Notes: generated by a model from the sequence alone, not told the origin. 64,000 bases of DNA from Henckelia pumila (GCF_033568475.1 NC_133122.1:137647402-137711401), one strand, 5' to 3'. Counted from the first letter of the stretch, positions 22,707-34,794 are shown. Numbers and translations: made by a program.

Positions 22707-24822
22707 ATGACAACAAATCGAGGGCCAATAGATTCCAGTGTGCTATATTTACAAGCAAGACATATGTCGTCAGAAGTTTCCACAAAAACAATTGATGACA
22801 TAGTCCGAGTTAAACGATCCGATAATTTGATTTGGCAGTTATTTAATGATCATGGTCTGCACAGTCGTGTGATTGTCATTTAAATAACATGGGGTTTTAT
22901 GGTGTTTTGCTGTGTGGATCTCGGCAATATGATAATCATTTAATTACTGCTTTGGTTGAACGATGGCGACGTGAAACACATACCTTTCATTTTAGATGTG
23001 GTGAAGCAACCATCACTTTACAGGATATTTCCATTATTTGGGGTCTGCCTATTGATGGTGAGCCTGTAATTGGTATAGATGTTTCACACAGAGTTGAAGA
23101 GTGGCAGCATATATGTTTGAATTTATTGGGATTTACGCCACTGACGTCGCATTTCAAAGGTGGTCACTTATCGATGACCGCTTTATATGAGCATTGCATG
23201 GCTGCACATATCGATGATAATAGTCCAGAAATAGATGTCGTAAAATATACCCGTTGTGTAGCATTAATGATTATTGGAGGAATCATGGTTCCAGATTATC
23301 AAGGAGGATCTGTTAGATTGATTTTTTTGCAACTACTTCGGGATATTGAACGCATCAGATCTTATAGTTGGGGAAGTGCAGTTCTGGCATTTCTATATCG
23401 TGAGTTATGCAATGCAACATGGATAGGAAAAGCTATAATATCCGGGCCTCTATTTATCCTACAGGTATAAATTTTTAAGTTCATCTAATATCATATTATA
23501 ATAATTTTTAATTTAATTTATTACTGATGGCAGATATGGGCATGGAGCAGGATTACATTTGTTAATCCTGATATGAATGGATTATCTCTGATTGTGCGTC
23601 AAAATGAATTCGAGGAAAATATTCCATATGCTCCTTATGGTGCACGGTAATATTTGAAAAATATTAGCATTGTATAAATTACAAATTTATTTTGTAATAA
23701 TTTTAATAATATTTTTTTATTGTAGGTGGTCAAATGTGTTTAGTTACACTCATTCACCAACGCACGCTGTTAGAATTATAAAGGATTGCTTCGATCGTAT
23801 GACTAATGTCGAGGTGTGTTATTGGATTATTGAAAATTTACAATAATTATATTAATTTATATTTATTAATTAAAATTTATTTTATTATTATTATGCAGTT
23901 TAACTGGATAGTTTACAACAAAAAAGATGTTGATGTTAAAGCGATCATTAGTACATACGATAATAGAATCTGGCGATGTGTTTGTCCTCTGATTTGTTTT
24001 GATATTGTGGAGATGCATCATCCTGATCGGGTCTTGAGGCAGTTCAAAATGCGACAATCTATTCCTAGGCCTGCAGTTGACAACGATAACCTACACAATG
24101 TTAATAGAACAGGTCATCGCAACACAGATTGGATAGAGTATCATAAAGATGCAATTATTCTTTGGAATGGAAAATTGAGTAATGTTGCCCGAGTCGAACG
24201 CCACGGAAGATCTAGGCAAGTCGATGATGATTACTTTCCATGGTTTGATCGCATTACTGTACGGTTTATATCGCCTGCAGTAATTGGGCTTGGTTTTAGG
24301 CCATATCAGTCGAATTTAGATATTGGCGGACACAATAATATTCCACAAAATTTTAGTGTGCCATCCCCTGATTCGCATCAGTCATCATCGGGGTTTGTTC
24401 CTCCTCGGCCATCTAGTGAGTTCTACAACGCGGGTCCATCTGGTGGGTTCTACAACGTGGGTCCATCTGGTGGGTTCGACAATGCAGGGCCATCTAGTGG
24501 GTTGTATAATACCGGACCATTCGGTGGATTTTACAGTGCAGGACCATCTGGTTCATATGTTGATGACGGTTATCATACTCCATTTTGTGAAAATATCCAA
24601 AGTTTTACAGATCTTCTTAATACTGGTCAACGCAATACTCTGGCTCCTGAAAGAAACGTTCCGTCACCTGTAATATTCCCTAGTTATTCAGATGAGCAAC
24701 AAGAGAGGACTGACGAAATTGTTGATGCTCCTGTTGTGCGTAGAGAACAACGTAGACGTAGACCACCTGCTTGTGGTACCGGTGGTCATTTGTATAACTG
24801 CAATTATCATGAACAATCATGA
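22707..24822 (+). CDS. MULE-2 accessory gene: plant mobile domain (PMD, MAIN-like)
   Basis: Exons by eye: 22707-23465, 23534-23646, 23726-23813 and 23899-24822, with GT-AG junctions. The protein starts MTTNRGPIDSSVLYLQARHM and shows the plant mobile domain: GFYGVLLCGS, LITALVERWRRETHTFHF, GEATITLQDISIIWGLPIDG, YSWGSAVLAFLYRELC. A glycine-rich repeat follows and the end is RRRRPPACGTGGHLYNC, a common close in this class. MAIN-type host proteins act in silencing and genome stability in the nucleus; what the transposon copy does is unknown. A one-base deletion near 22875 shifts frame between HSRVI and HLNNMGFYG, so the copy is probably damaged unless translation restarts at 22889. Confidence 0.85.
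24418..24555 (+). repeat. Five 9-residue repeats in the PMD protein
   Basis: Five 27-bp units encode FYNAGPSGG, FYNVGPSGG, FDNAGPSSG, LYNTGPFGG and FYSAGPSGS. The segment is likely disordered and of low complexity. Substitutions between units mostly keep the Y/F-N-x-G-P pattern. Confidence 0.8.
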
Positions 24823-25110
24823 TATTTTTTTTTTGTGTTATAGTAATTGATAATTAGTTATGCATGTTATTTTTGTTTTTTTTTTCTTTCCATATGAGTT
24901 TTTTTTTTTAATTACACCACAATTATTTTAAATACTTTATTAAGTTGATTCAAACAAATATGAAGAAAAATGCTAGTAGTGTAATAGATCAATGCATTTA
25001 ACCAATATCAAATACATATCTTATTCAAATGCATACATTATATGACAAAATTATAAAACACATATGCTACCTACAAACATTTATTTGTTATACATTTTTC
25101 GTCAAGCAAT

Positions 25111-27822
25111 CTATTGTCCACGTTCATCTGATGCTCCTGAAATACAAAAAATAGACATATACAAATTAAAATATATTACAAGACATATTTTTATCAACAA
25201 ATTAGATTTCCAAAGTTTATACCTGTTAGTTCTTCGTTGTTGTCTCTCTCTCGCTACCGGTCTGTCCATCTCGTTTCTTAGTCGAGTCGTTGTATCCCTA
25301 CCTGCTCTTCTTCTTTCACGTCTAACTGGGCTGTGTTGCAACTCAAAGGTAAGACGATCCCAATATCTTTCATCTACAAGAGGTTCAAATCTTCCTTCAT
25401 ACGTTGCGAGGTACTCCGATATATTGTACCATGGCTGCACAAGTGTCGTGGGATCTAACGAGTGCCATTTAGCGGTGCAAATAGCATGAGAACACGGGAT
25501 GCCGAAAATTGTCCATTTACCACATGAACAATCTGTTGTTGATATTCTCACCACTTGCATGTGTTGTCCGCGACTTGGCCTTCCTCCGGTCGCAACCTGA
25601 GCAGTTTGTGATCGTACATCATATTTAACAACACGATGTTCACTAGATTTCTTTGCCCATTCCTCATACTTTCGCCGTGCATAATCCGACCACAATTGAT
25701 TTTCCTGAACCATACGTTGACCTTTCGTCACACGTTCAATGAAGTATTGGACACATCTCAGAAGGGTCAAGTGTACTATTGCGGATATAGGCAGTCTACG
25801 AGCTCCCTTCAACACACTATTTAAGCACTTGGACATGTTGGTCGTCATCACTCCACGACGCCAACCTCCTTCATGGGCCATACTCCATTTTTCCTTTGAT
25901 ATTCCATCCAAATATCTGTGTGCCAAAATATTTTTGTTCTTAATTGCCTCCATTGTTGCATCAAATTTACAAACTTGATGTTGACTCCCTGCTTCCCAGC
26001 ATAAATCTTTCAAATGCACATCTTTGAATCTGGAATTAAAATTTGAGCACACGTGCCGCAAACAAAAACGATGCACACCTTGTGGAGGTTTGAAATATGG
26101 TAGATCTTCAACGGCTCGCACGATTCCCTTGTGCCTATCAGATATTAGACACACACCATTTTCGCCACATACAACATGCCGTCCAACATTTTCCAAAAAC
26201 CATTTCCAGGAATCAGACGTTTCTTCATCCACAATTGCAAAAGCCAATGGTAGAACTTGATTGTTAGCATCCAGAGTGACAGCGATCAACATTTTGTGTT
26301 TGTACTTTGTGTACAAATGTGTACCGTCAACACTAATGATTTTTCGACAGTGTCGAAATCCATTAGTACACGGCTTGAATGCCCAAAAACAATAGTTCAA
26401 TGTTTTTATTTCTTCATTGTTTCTGAGATTCTTCCAGTCGACAATTGTTCCAAGATTGTATTTGCAAAGAGCACGCATATATTTCGGTAGTAATTGAACA
26501 GAGCTCTCCCAAGTTCCATAAACAATTTCCACTGCACGTTTTAGACTCCGCCACGCCTTCGTATACGAGATTTGATATCCATATTTATCTTTCACACTCT
26601 CTATTATATATTTAATCTCGTACGAAGGATCACATCGTACAATGCCCAATAGTGTATGTGCAACCATATCACTATTCAAGTTGTGATGATCTATGCCGAC
26701 GTTGGTTGATATGCATGTATGAGGCCCACCATATCTGGTTATTTTCCAATAACCTGTTTTCTCCTTGAAAGATGCGCGAAGACCCCAACGACATCTGACG
26801 GTGGAAGAATCATTTTTGCATTGAATTTTCCACAAAATGTGTGTGCTCTCAACAACAAGATATTCACGCCTAGAAACTCTGACCGAATAATCCTTCACAG
26901 ATGCAATCAGATCTTTTTTATCCTTGAAAACCATGTTTACACATAGTTATCCTCTCTCCTCATTATAGTATCTTGTCCGCATGTCATGAGGTACGCCAAT
27001 AGAATCAGGAATCTATTCTCCAAAATATGTATTGAAAAAATATGGCATATCAGAAGTGGTAGAAAAGAAAGGAACATCTTGCCTCTGTAATTTCTGACGA
27101 GGTGGTGGACGAGATGATGTTCCCTCATCAGTATTTGCATGGATATTCACATGTACATCATCATTCACATCTTCAACATCGTCATTATCTTCTTCCTCAG
27201 ACTCCCCGTATGACATCTCTGGCTCTGTATCGCTTCTCTGGACATCTTCGTTTTCACTTCTAGGATCATCAACACGTGGTACAAAGTTTTGAATTTCTGA
27301 ATTCCAATTTGCTTCACCAGAATTTTGTTCCCAAACACGTGTACTTTGCGGCCAACTTGCAGGATCAGGTTCGCATGTGCCGGAGATATATTGATCCCAC
27401 GATCCACTTTCAGGATAAATATACATGTTGTCCATTCCTTCGGTGACATGTAAAATATCCGATTCTTGGTCGACATGACCAACGTGATGGTCAATTTGGT
27501 TTGCTTCCACATACAAATGCAATATACGTATATTGGGAGATTGCATCATAAACTCTAAAGCGTTGTCATCGACAAGATTGACTTGAATTTCATGCCAAGA
27601 TGAATTTTCCATGAAAGAATATTTCGTTGACAATTTGAGAGTAAAAGTAGTTGGATCAATCCTCAATATTTGATGCACAGCTTCAACCAACTCGGACAAA
27701 GTAATGGAACGTAGAACTCGCATCGGTCTAGTATAAGGAATACTATACACAATCGATCCACTATCCACAATAATATGACCACCAAAATATAAAAATATAT
27801 CAATGTTTTCCATTATCGACAT
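25111..27822 (-). CDS. MULE-2 mudrA-like transposase
   Basis: Two minus-strand blocks in one frame: 27822-27013 (N-terminal PB1-like part, then an acidic tail) and 26934-25111 (MVFKDKKDL onwards, 607 residues), separated by two in-frame stops (near 27013 and 26947). In the second block: MuDR zinc-finger-like N-terminus, MULE DDE core with SVDGTH (D203) and ISDRHKG (D266), and a SWIM finger (CSCGKWTIFGIPCSH, 469-483). Where relatives read TTNxxE the sequence is TTNMSKC (K369), so the third catalytic acid seems lost. A possible last intron (about 25222-25143) would change only the C-terminus. The long undisrupted core suggests recent activity. Confidence 0.88.
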
Positions 27823-28097
27823 GATTTTTTGAAATAAAAATGAAAAACGAATAAAAGAAACGAGAAAATTTTAAAGAGATAGATATTTTTAGGAGTGATA
27901 TCTGAATAACATTTGTGAATATATATATATATAGTAATATATACGCGTATAATTAATTGTTTACGCGTTAAATTAATTATTTACGTGTTAGATGATATAT
28001 TTAATTGTTTACGCGTTAAATTATTTTATTTTACGCTCAAATACTACGCAAATGCTATGCCCAACACGTTTTCTTTAATCATTTTAAATGTTAAATA

Positions 28098-28391
28098 ATT
28101 TAAAATAATTTTAAATTGGGCAGCGTCTGCGCCTCGTGGCGGAGGACGCTGCCAACTGGGCATCGTCCTTCACCACGGGGCACGGACGCTGCCTAGTAGG
28201 CAGCATCCTCCGCCACAAGGCGCGGACGCTGCCTAATAGGCAGCGTCCGCACCTCGTGGAAGAGGACGATACCTACGTGTACTCAACGTCCGCTGTCAGA
28301 CTTGGCGTTTTACAGTATTTGTGAATTTTTTTTAATTTTACGGTATTTTTGAAATTTATTTTTTAATTTACATTAGAAATAAAAAAAACCC
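28098..28391 (-). repeat. MULE-2 right terminal inverted repeat
   Basis: Inverse copy of the left arm, longer because the GC-rich inner part holds extra, imperfect copies of the palindromic unit (about 28115-28270). The outer 100 bp match the left arm almost base for base. Confidence 0.9.
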
Positions 28392-28400
28392 TTGATTGTA

Positions 28401-29752
28401 ATATCAGAATTTTTATTTTACTTGAGACTAGACGTTTATTTTTCTTATTTAGTTCTAAATTCTGAAATTTTTCTTTTATCTGTGCTTTTCAGGTACTTTC
28501 TGTTGTACATGCATAGCACTCGATTTTCTAAGGATCTCGTTCCGCTTGATTTGGAAATCGAACGCACGTTCAGCAGGATTCAAAAATCTAGGCGAGTTAT
28601 TAATCTTGAGCTTGAGTCAGAATCTGAATCAGACGAAGAAATGACGGATAATAGAACTGTTCTTGATCTCATTCGTCCACCAATTGAAGGCTATGGATCT
28701 AGCATAGTTTGCCCTGCTGTTGAGGCGAACAACTTTGAGTTAAAGCCTTCTATCATACAGATGATGCAGCTGCAAACTCGTTTCGTTGGCTAATTTGTGG
28801 AAGACCCTACGCTCATCTGGAGCATTTTCTGTCTATCTGTGATATTTTCAAGTTAAATGGGGTGACATCTGATGCAGTGCGACTGCGATTATTCCCATTT
28901 TCTCTACAAGGCGATGCGCTTGAATGACTGGATGATCTACCTGCGGGATCTATTGATACTTGGACCAGCCTTGTTCAAACTTTTTAAACAAGTATTTTCC
29001 TCCTACGAAGATGGCAAAGTTATTTTCTGACATTACTTCTTTCAATCAAAAGGAAGGAGAGTCCTTACATGCAGCATAGACCAGATTCAAGAAGATGTTG
29101 AGGATGTTTCCTCAGCATAATCTCACTCAGAGCCAGCAAACTCAAACGTTCTACAATGGAGCCGATCAATCAGTTCGATCCATATTAGATGCTGCTGCCA
29201 ATGGAAGTCTATTTAGGAAGACGCCAGCAGACACTTGAGAGATTATTGGTAACATGACTAAAAGTAATGTGGGATGGCCGGATATGAAAAAATAAAAGAA
29301 AATTGGAGTTCTAGAGGTCGACGCACTGACAGCGCTGAATGCTAAAATTGATGCTCTCACAAATCAAGTACAAATGCAGGAGTCCGAAGAGTAGAAGGTG
29401 TTTGAAATTGATGTAGCAAACTTTATGGGGAATCAAGGGAGAGAGTCATACAATCCTTATAGCAACACCTACAATCCTGGCTGGAAGAATCACCTGAATT
29501 TCTCATGGAAACCTGCAGATCCCACCGCCAATACATCCAAGCCTGTGGAGAAGAAGCCGAGTTTCGAAGATATTATGATGAAGTATGTTGCAGGTATTGA
29601 GACTCAGATACAATCAGGAAGAAATGTTGCAGAAATTGGAGACGCAGATGAGCCAAATAGCCACCCATTTGTCAGCAAGGCCATCCGGATCGCTTCCTAT
29701 CAACACAGAGAAGAATCCAAGAGACGTCAATGTTATTTTGGCAGTTACTAGA
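28401..29752 (+). mobile_element. Athila leader and gag fossil, left part
   Basis: After the MULE-2 duplication the Athila leader resumes, then gag-like sequence from about 28500, with the capsid-like core near 28690-29000 and a basic, low-complexity region to 29752. It is broken in several places and cut by the LTR element at 29753. Confidence 0.65.
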
Positions 29753-31189
29753 TGGTCGAGCAAATACTACCACAGAAAATCAACTAAAATATGTCTATCA
29801 ATTAAGCTCGAATAAATCGTAAGTGCACGAGTCAAGTAATAATATAGTGTACAAAGTACGAGTATCGTCCCACAGAGATTGATTTGTGACAAAATTACTC
29901 AAGTATTATTCTTTAGTTAATTAAAATGATAAAGAGAATAAATTAATAACTAAAATAAAAAGAATGAAACAAAAGCAAAACAAATAAATTAAGTTCAGAA
30001 AATAAATAAACGATTGTTAGGATCTCGGTTCACCTACCCCTTTTTCTTCTCTAATGATTGAAATTCGGTTCTCAAGTCATGCTTTTGACGGAATTCCCTA
30101 ATCTATAAATATACTTTGTCGAGCTATATTAATCTAATTAACAAATTGCAATAACCAAGTGTCCTTGTGTTATTTAACAATTGCAATTGCATTACGATTT
30201 GTGGAATCCTCTAGCTTTCGACCTATTGGACTATGACTATCAACATGTATCCAATCTCATATGTCTATGCAAGTTGTAGATCCATGGACTATATTACCCT
30301 ATCATGTTATTAAATCTCCTTTCAGTATCAATTATAACACATAAAATCAATTCGAAGTTGATCAATCTCCAAATAATCAATAAAAACAGTAATATAATCA
30401 AGAATGCATAAAAACCAAATTCAATCTTCAAGAAGAAATCAAAACAAAGTTTTGGGGGTAGGATCCCCTAAATCCCTACAAATATAAAAGAAAGAAGAGA
30501 AAACTAGTGTTGCGATTCTTGAATTCGTCAAGTTTTCTCCCTCTTCACGTTCTTCTCCTTGGATGGCCGCCTCCTCCTTTGCGTTTCTGATGTGTGGAAC
30601 TTCCGAACCCTAAATTCTCCACACCTTCTCATGTTCTAACTCTCTCCCTTAAATATGGGTTCAAAAATCCCATAAAATAAAGCCCCAAAAAATCGCAACT
30701 TTTAATGTTAGAAAATTAATATTTTTTCAGTCCGCGTCGCGCCATGGCGCAGAAAAGTCACGCCATAGCGTGAAAAGTTCTGTCTCGATTCTCAAATTTT
30801 TACCAGTTCACGCCATGGCGCAGGAAAAATCACGCCATAGCCTGAAAAGTTCTGCCTCCAGTTTTCAGCGCGCAGTTATCCTGAAAAATTCATATCTTAA
30901 GTTCTAGCCGTCAGATTGACCTGAAATTTGGACAGCAGCTTCAAAACACTTGAAATTTATTCTGAACGGTGGAGATCGGATTTGAATCTTTCTAAAATTA
31001 AATATGATTTTTCTACCAAAGCTGCTCCATAATTCACACTTCAAAAATCCACTTTCCTACAAAATCAACACGAGGAGTGAAATACACACACATGCACTTA
31101 AAACACATAAAAATACATAAAATAAAATGAATGCACACAAAATAAACATAAAAATAACAAGAAATAATGCACACAAAATGCACTTATCA
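29753..31189 (-). repeat. 3' LTR of the non-autonomous element
   Basis: Left copy in window order. It includes two diverged copies of a GC-rich CGCCATGGCG-containing segment near 30740 and 30815. An antisense frame of 150 residues across its edge (31057-31509) is not a gene. Confidence 0.92.
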
Positions 31190-32167
31190 ACACCCCCATA
31201 CTTAAATCTTGCTCGCCCTCGAGCAAGATATGCAAAAACAATATGCAAACACAAACATAAGTAAGAATGAATCATGAACGTGCACAGCCTCCGAAAAGTT
31301 CCCACATTCAAAAATTTAAAACCACAAACTTTTGATTGTTCACAATACACTATCAGTTTAACGTAAACGTGTGTGTGTGCCATGTTATTCCAGTTTCGTG
31401 CAACTTCAAAAGAATCCATCCTAAGAATGTTTAGCGACTTATGACAATTCAATGCAAGTATCACAATCCAGCACTCCTTCATCCCAACAATCCCAAACAA
31501 AACATGCATTCTCTTGAGAATAATTACGTACCTCCGGATTTTGCACCCGATTTTTTTCTAAGCCCTAATAATTACCTGCAAATTTAGCTATAACTAAGAT
31601 AGGATTCGAATTTCAATCCCCTCGTCTATAGCCCGGATGGAACTATAATCCCATTTATCCCGCAAACTTAGCTATGGAAAATTGATTAGGATTTCAACCA
31701 TTTTCCAAGCCCGAATGGAATTGTTATTTTAAAATTTGTTTAAAAATTTTGTATTAACCCATGGACTCCGCATACTTAGTCAAAAACAAGGGATTAGGAT
31801 TTCAATCCCTCACTCGTAACCGGGATGAAGTTAACTTAATTTTCAACAAAAGTTTTTTTTTCAAAAAATTTATAGGTACGCCCAAGATCACACATGCAAT
31901 GTCTAACAATCATCAAGAATCCAAAGACACTATCATGATCAACAAGCATCTATTATCGTGCAATGGTCAAACAAACACGAACTTCATCAATTACTTCGCT
32001 ACACTACACCAATCTAACATGCGTGCTTAATATGATTCACGATTCAACCAACAGCTTCTCATGTTCAATCAAAAGCAACATTTTTTCAAAAATAATTTTT
32101 TTCAACTCTATCATCATCGGCTAACAGTCATCATTCTACTTATTCACTTAACACAAACACAAAATAT

Positions 32168-32305
32168 AACGAAACAAAACTAAATACGAACTATATGCAA
32201 TAATCTAAACCATATGAATGAAAAACATAATGACGAACGAAACAAAACTAAATACGAACTATATGCAATAATCTAAACCATATGAATGAAAAACATAATG
32301 ACGAA
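32168..32305. repeat. 68-bp tandem duplication in the internal region
   Basis: Two near-identical copies containing AACTATATGCAATAATCTAA, with a third partial start, in the non-coding interior of the LTR element. Confidence 0.8.
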
Positions 32306-33049
32306 CGAAATAAAACTAAATAACACCCCCTCATACTTATCCAAAGCATTGCCCTCAATGCTCTAGAACAATGAACAGAATGAGAAACGAACAAATGCAA
32401 AACAAAAATAAACACAATGAAAACAAAATAACACTCCCCTGGTCAATCATCATGGTGTATATCCATCTGCCGCTGCTGTACCACATTTCTTAGGCCATCA
32501 ATATTCTTATATATTACCTTGAAAATCCAAAAATTGAGGGATTAAACATGATTAACTCAACACGAAACGACACTAGATAAAAAAACTAAAATTAAATAAA
32601 CAAAACAGAAAGAATTAAAATTCTTGGGTTGCCTCCCAAGTAGCGCCTGATTTTCAGTCCTTGGCTCGACCCTCAGAAGCACTCATCAAAGAGCGGTTAA
32701 CGCCCAAAGTAAGTGTCATATGACACCACCAATGGGTGTTTGTTCCATGTGCCCTCAAGCTTGGCCAGATAAATGTGGTTTAAACTCGTCACCTCAACAA
32801 CACCCCATAACAGCTGGTAAACATGGGAAGAGAAAATCTCTGTTGGCTCTCCATGTTGTTGGGTAAAACTCGTGAATACTTGTCGATGGATCATCTCAAA
32901 GTATTACGCCAGTGAATTCCTGCAAGAATAGAATATACAAAGATAGATCAAGCAGGAATAAAATAGAATAAAAAAAAAGAAATTAACTAAAGAAAATAAC
33001 AAAAAGTAAAATTTGTCTATTTCAATCCCCGGCAACGGCGCCAAAAACT

Positions 33050-34488
33050 TGGTCGAGCAAATACTACCACAGAAAATCAACTAAAATATGTCTATCAATT
33101 AAGCTCGAATAAATCGCAAGTGCACGAGTCAAGTAATAATATAATGTACAAAGTACGAGTATCGTCCCACAGAGATTGATTTGTGACAAAATTACTCAAG
33201 TATTATTCTTTAGTTAATTAAAATGATAAAGAGAATAAATTAATAACTAAAATAAAAAGAATGAAACAAAAGCAAAACAAATAAATTAAGTTCAGAAAAT
33301 AAATAAACGATTGTTAGGATCTCGGTTCACCTACCCTTTTTTCTTCTCTAATGATTGAAATTCGGTTCTCAAGTCATGCTTTTGACGGAATTCCCTAATC
33401 TATCAATATACTCTGTCGAGCTATATTAATCTAATTAACAAATTGCAATAACCAAGTATCCTTGTGTTATTTAACAATTGCAATTGCATTACGATTTGTG
33501 GAATCCTCTAGCTTTCGACCTATTGGACTATGACTATCAACATGTATCCAACCTCATATGTCTATGCAAGTTGTAGATCCATGGACTATATTACCCTATC
33601 ATGTTATAAAATCTCCTTTCAGTATCAATTATAACACATAAAATCAATTCGAAGTTGATCAATCTCCAAATAATCAATAAAAATAGTAATATAATCAAGA
33701 ATGCATAAAAACCAAATTCAATCTTCAAGAAGAAATCAAAACAAAGTTTTGGGGGTAGGATCCCCTAAATCCCAACAAATATAAAAGAAAGAAGAGAAAA
33801 CTAGTGTTGCGATTCTTGAGTTCTTCAAGTTTTCTCCCTCTTCACGTTCTTCTCCTTGGATGGCCGCCTCCTCCTTTGCGTTTCTGATGTGTGGAACTTC
33901 CGAACCCTAAATTCTCCACACCTTCTCATGTTCTAACTCTCTCCCTTAAATATGGGTTCAAAAAGCCCATAAAATAAAGCCCCAAAAAAATCGCAACTTT
34001 TAATGTTAGAAAATTAATATTTTTTCAGTCCGCGTCGCGCCATGGCGCAGAAAAGTCACGCCATAGCGTGAAAAGTTCTGTCTCGATTCTCAAATTTTTA
34101 CCAGTTCACGCCATGGCGCAGGAAAAATCACGCCATAGCCTGAAAAGTTCTGCCTCCAGTTTTCAGCGCGCAGTTATCCTGAAAAATTCATATCTTAAGT
34201 TCTAGCCGTCAGATTGACCTGAAATTTGGACAGCAGCTTCAAATAATCTTGAACTTTATTCTGAATGGTGGAGATCGGATTTTGATCTATCTAAAATTAA
34301 ATATGATTTTTCTACCAAAGCTGCTCCATAATTCACACTTCAAAAATCCACTTTCCTACAAAATCAACACGAGGAGTGAAATACACACACATGCACTTAA
34401 AACACATAAAAATACATAAAATAAAATGAATGCACACAAAATAAACATAAAAATAACAAGAAATAATGCACACAAAATGCACTTATCA
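33050..34488 (-). repeat. 5' LTR of the non-autonomous element
   Basis: Right copy in window order, next to the primer site. Same internal structure as the left copy, two bases longer. Confidence 0.92.
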
Positions 34489-34493
34489 CTAGA

Positions 34494-34790
34494 TCGCAAG
34501 CAGAAGGAAAGAAAAAGAGTGTTGATGTGGAGGAGGCGATGGAACCAAAGACTGATAAAGGGATGGAGGACGAGCCAAAACACACTGAGTCAGCACCTAC
34601 GGGCAAGTAAGGTAAGTCTTCTAACCCACCTATTAATGATAATATTGATTGAGTAAACTCTCATTCCCCCAGCGAAAAAATCAACTGCAATTGGATAATC
34701 AATTGTGTTTGTTTGAGAGGGGAATGCTTGTTGTTGTCTTGTTTACTACATACATGTGTGAATAAACTTTTTTTCACTTGGTGTTTTTGC
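34494..34790 (+). mobile_element. Athila gag fossil, right part, and junction
   Basis: After the CTAGA duplication the interrupted gag continues for about 120 bp as a lysine- and glutamate-rich tail. Similarity fades between about 34615 and 34790, before a MYB fragment begins, so the Athila copy seems truncated here. Confidence 0.5.
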
Positions 34791-34794
34791 CTTC

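Larger units (their letters stand above)
21075..28391. mobile_element. MULE-2: Mutator-like element with plant-mobile-domain gene
   Basis: Perfect 9-bp direct repeats TTGATTGTA (21066-21074, 28392-28400) flank the element. The terminal repeats start GGCTTTTTTTTATTTC and, on the reverse strand, GGGTTTTTTTTATTTC, and stay nearly identical for over 100 bp, much closer than the MULE-1 arms, so MULE-2 looks younger. Length is 7317 bp. It holds a plant-mobile-domain gene (+) and a mudrA-like transposase (-), convergent, with 290 bp between their stops. It entered the leader of an Athila element just past the primer site. Plant-mobile-domain genes are known to ride on MULEs. Confidence 0.94.
29753..34488 (-). 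mobile_element. Non-autonomous LTR retrotransposon (LARD-like), complete ends
   Basis: Direct LTRs 29753-31189 and 33050-34488 (both TGGTCGAG...TTATCA) are flanked by the 5-bp duplication CTAGA (29748-29752, 34489-34493). A tRNA-Asp primer site at 33026-33043 and a purine tract (GTATGGGGGTGT on the minus strand, next to 31190) give minus orientation. The internal 1860 bp holds no gag or pol; a minus-strand CTTGGGAGGCAACCC near 32630 is familiar from Athila/Tat non-coding regions. LTRs differ at about 21 of 1437 sites (1.5%), roughly half a million years at 1.3e-8 per site per year. It looks whole as a non-coding element. Confidence 0.92.
20230..34615 (+). mobile_element. Athila-type Gypsy fossil hosting two nested insertions
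   Basis: Visible parts: 3' portion of a 5' LTR (about 20230-21041, ending CGGTCA), primer site for tRNA-Asp (21048-21065), leader split by MULE-2 (21075-28391), gag-like region (about 28500-29752) split by a non-autonomous LTR element (29753-34488), and a short gag continuation to about 34615. The gag shows the Athila/Tat retrotransposon-gag core (VRLRLFPFSLQGDA). Pol and the second LTR are not in the window, and the copy is broken in several places. It must be older than both insertions. Confidence 0.7.

Noticed and set aside
31057-31509. 150-codon minus-strand frame rich in hydrophobic residues
   Set aside because: It straddles the edge of an LTR and recurs partly in the other LTR; no domain recognised.
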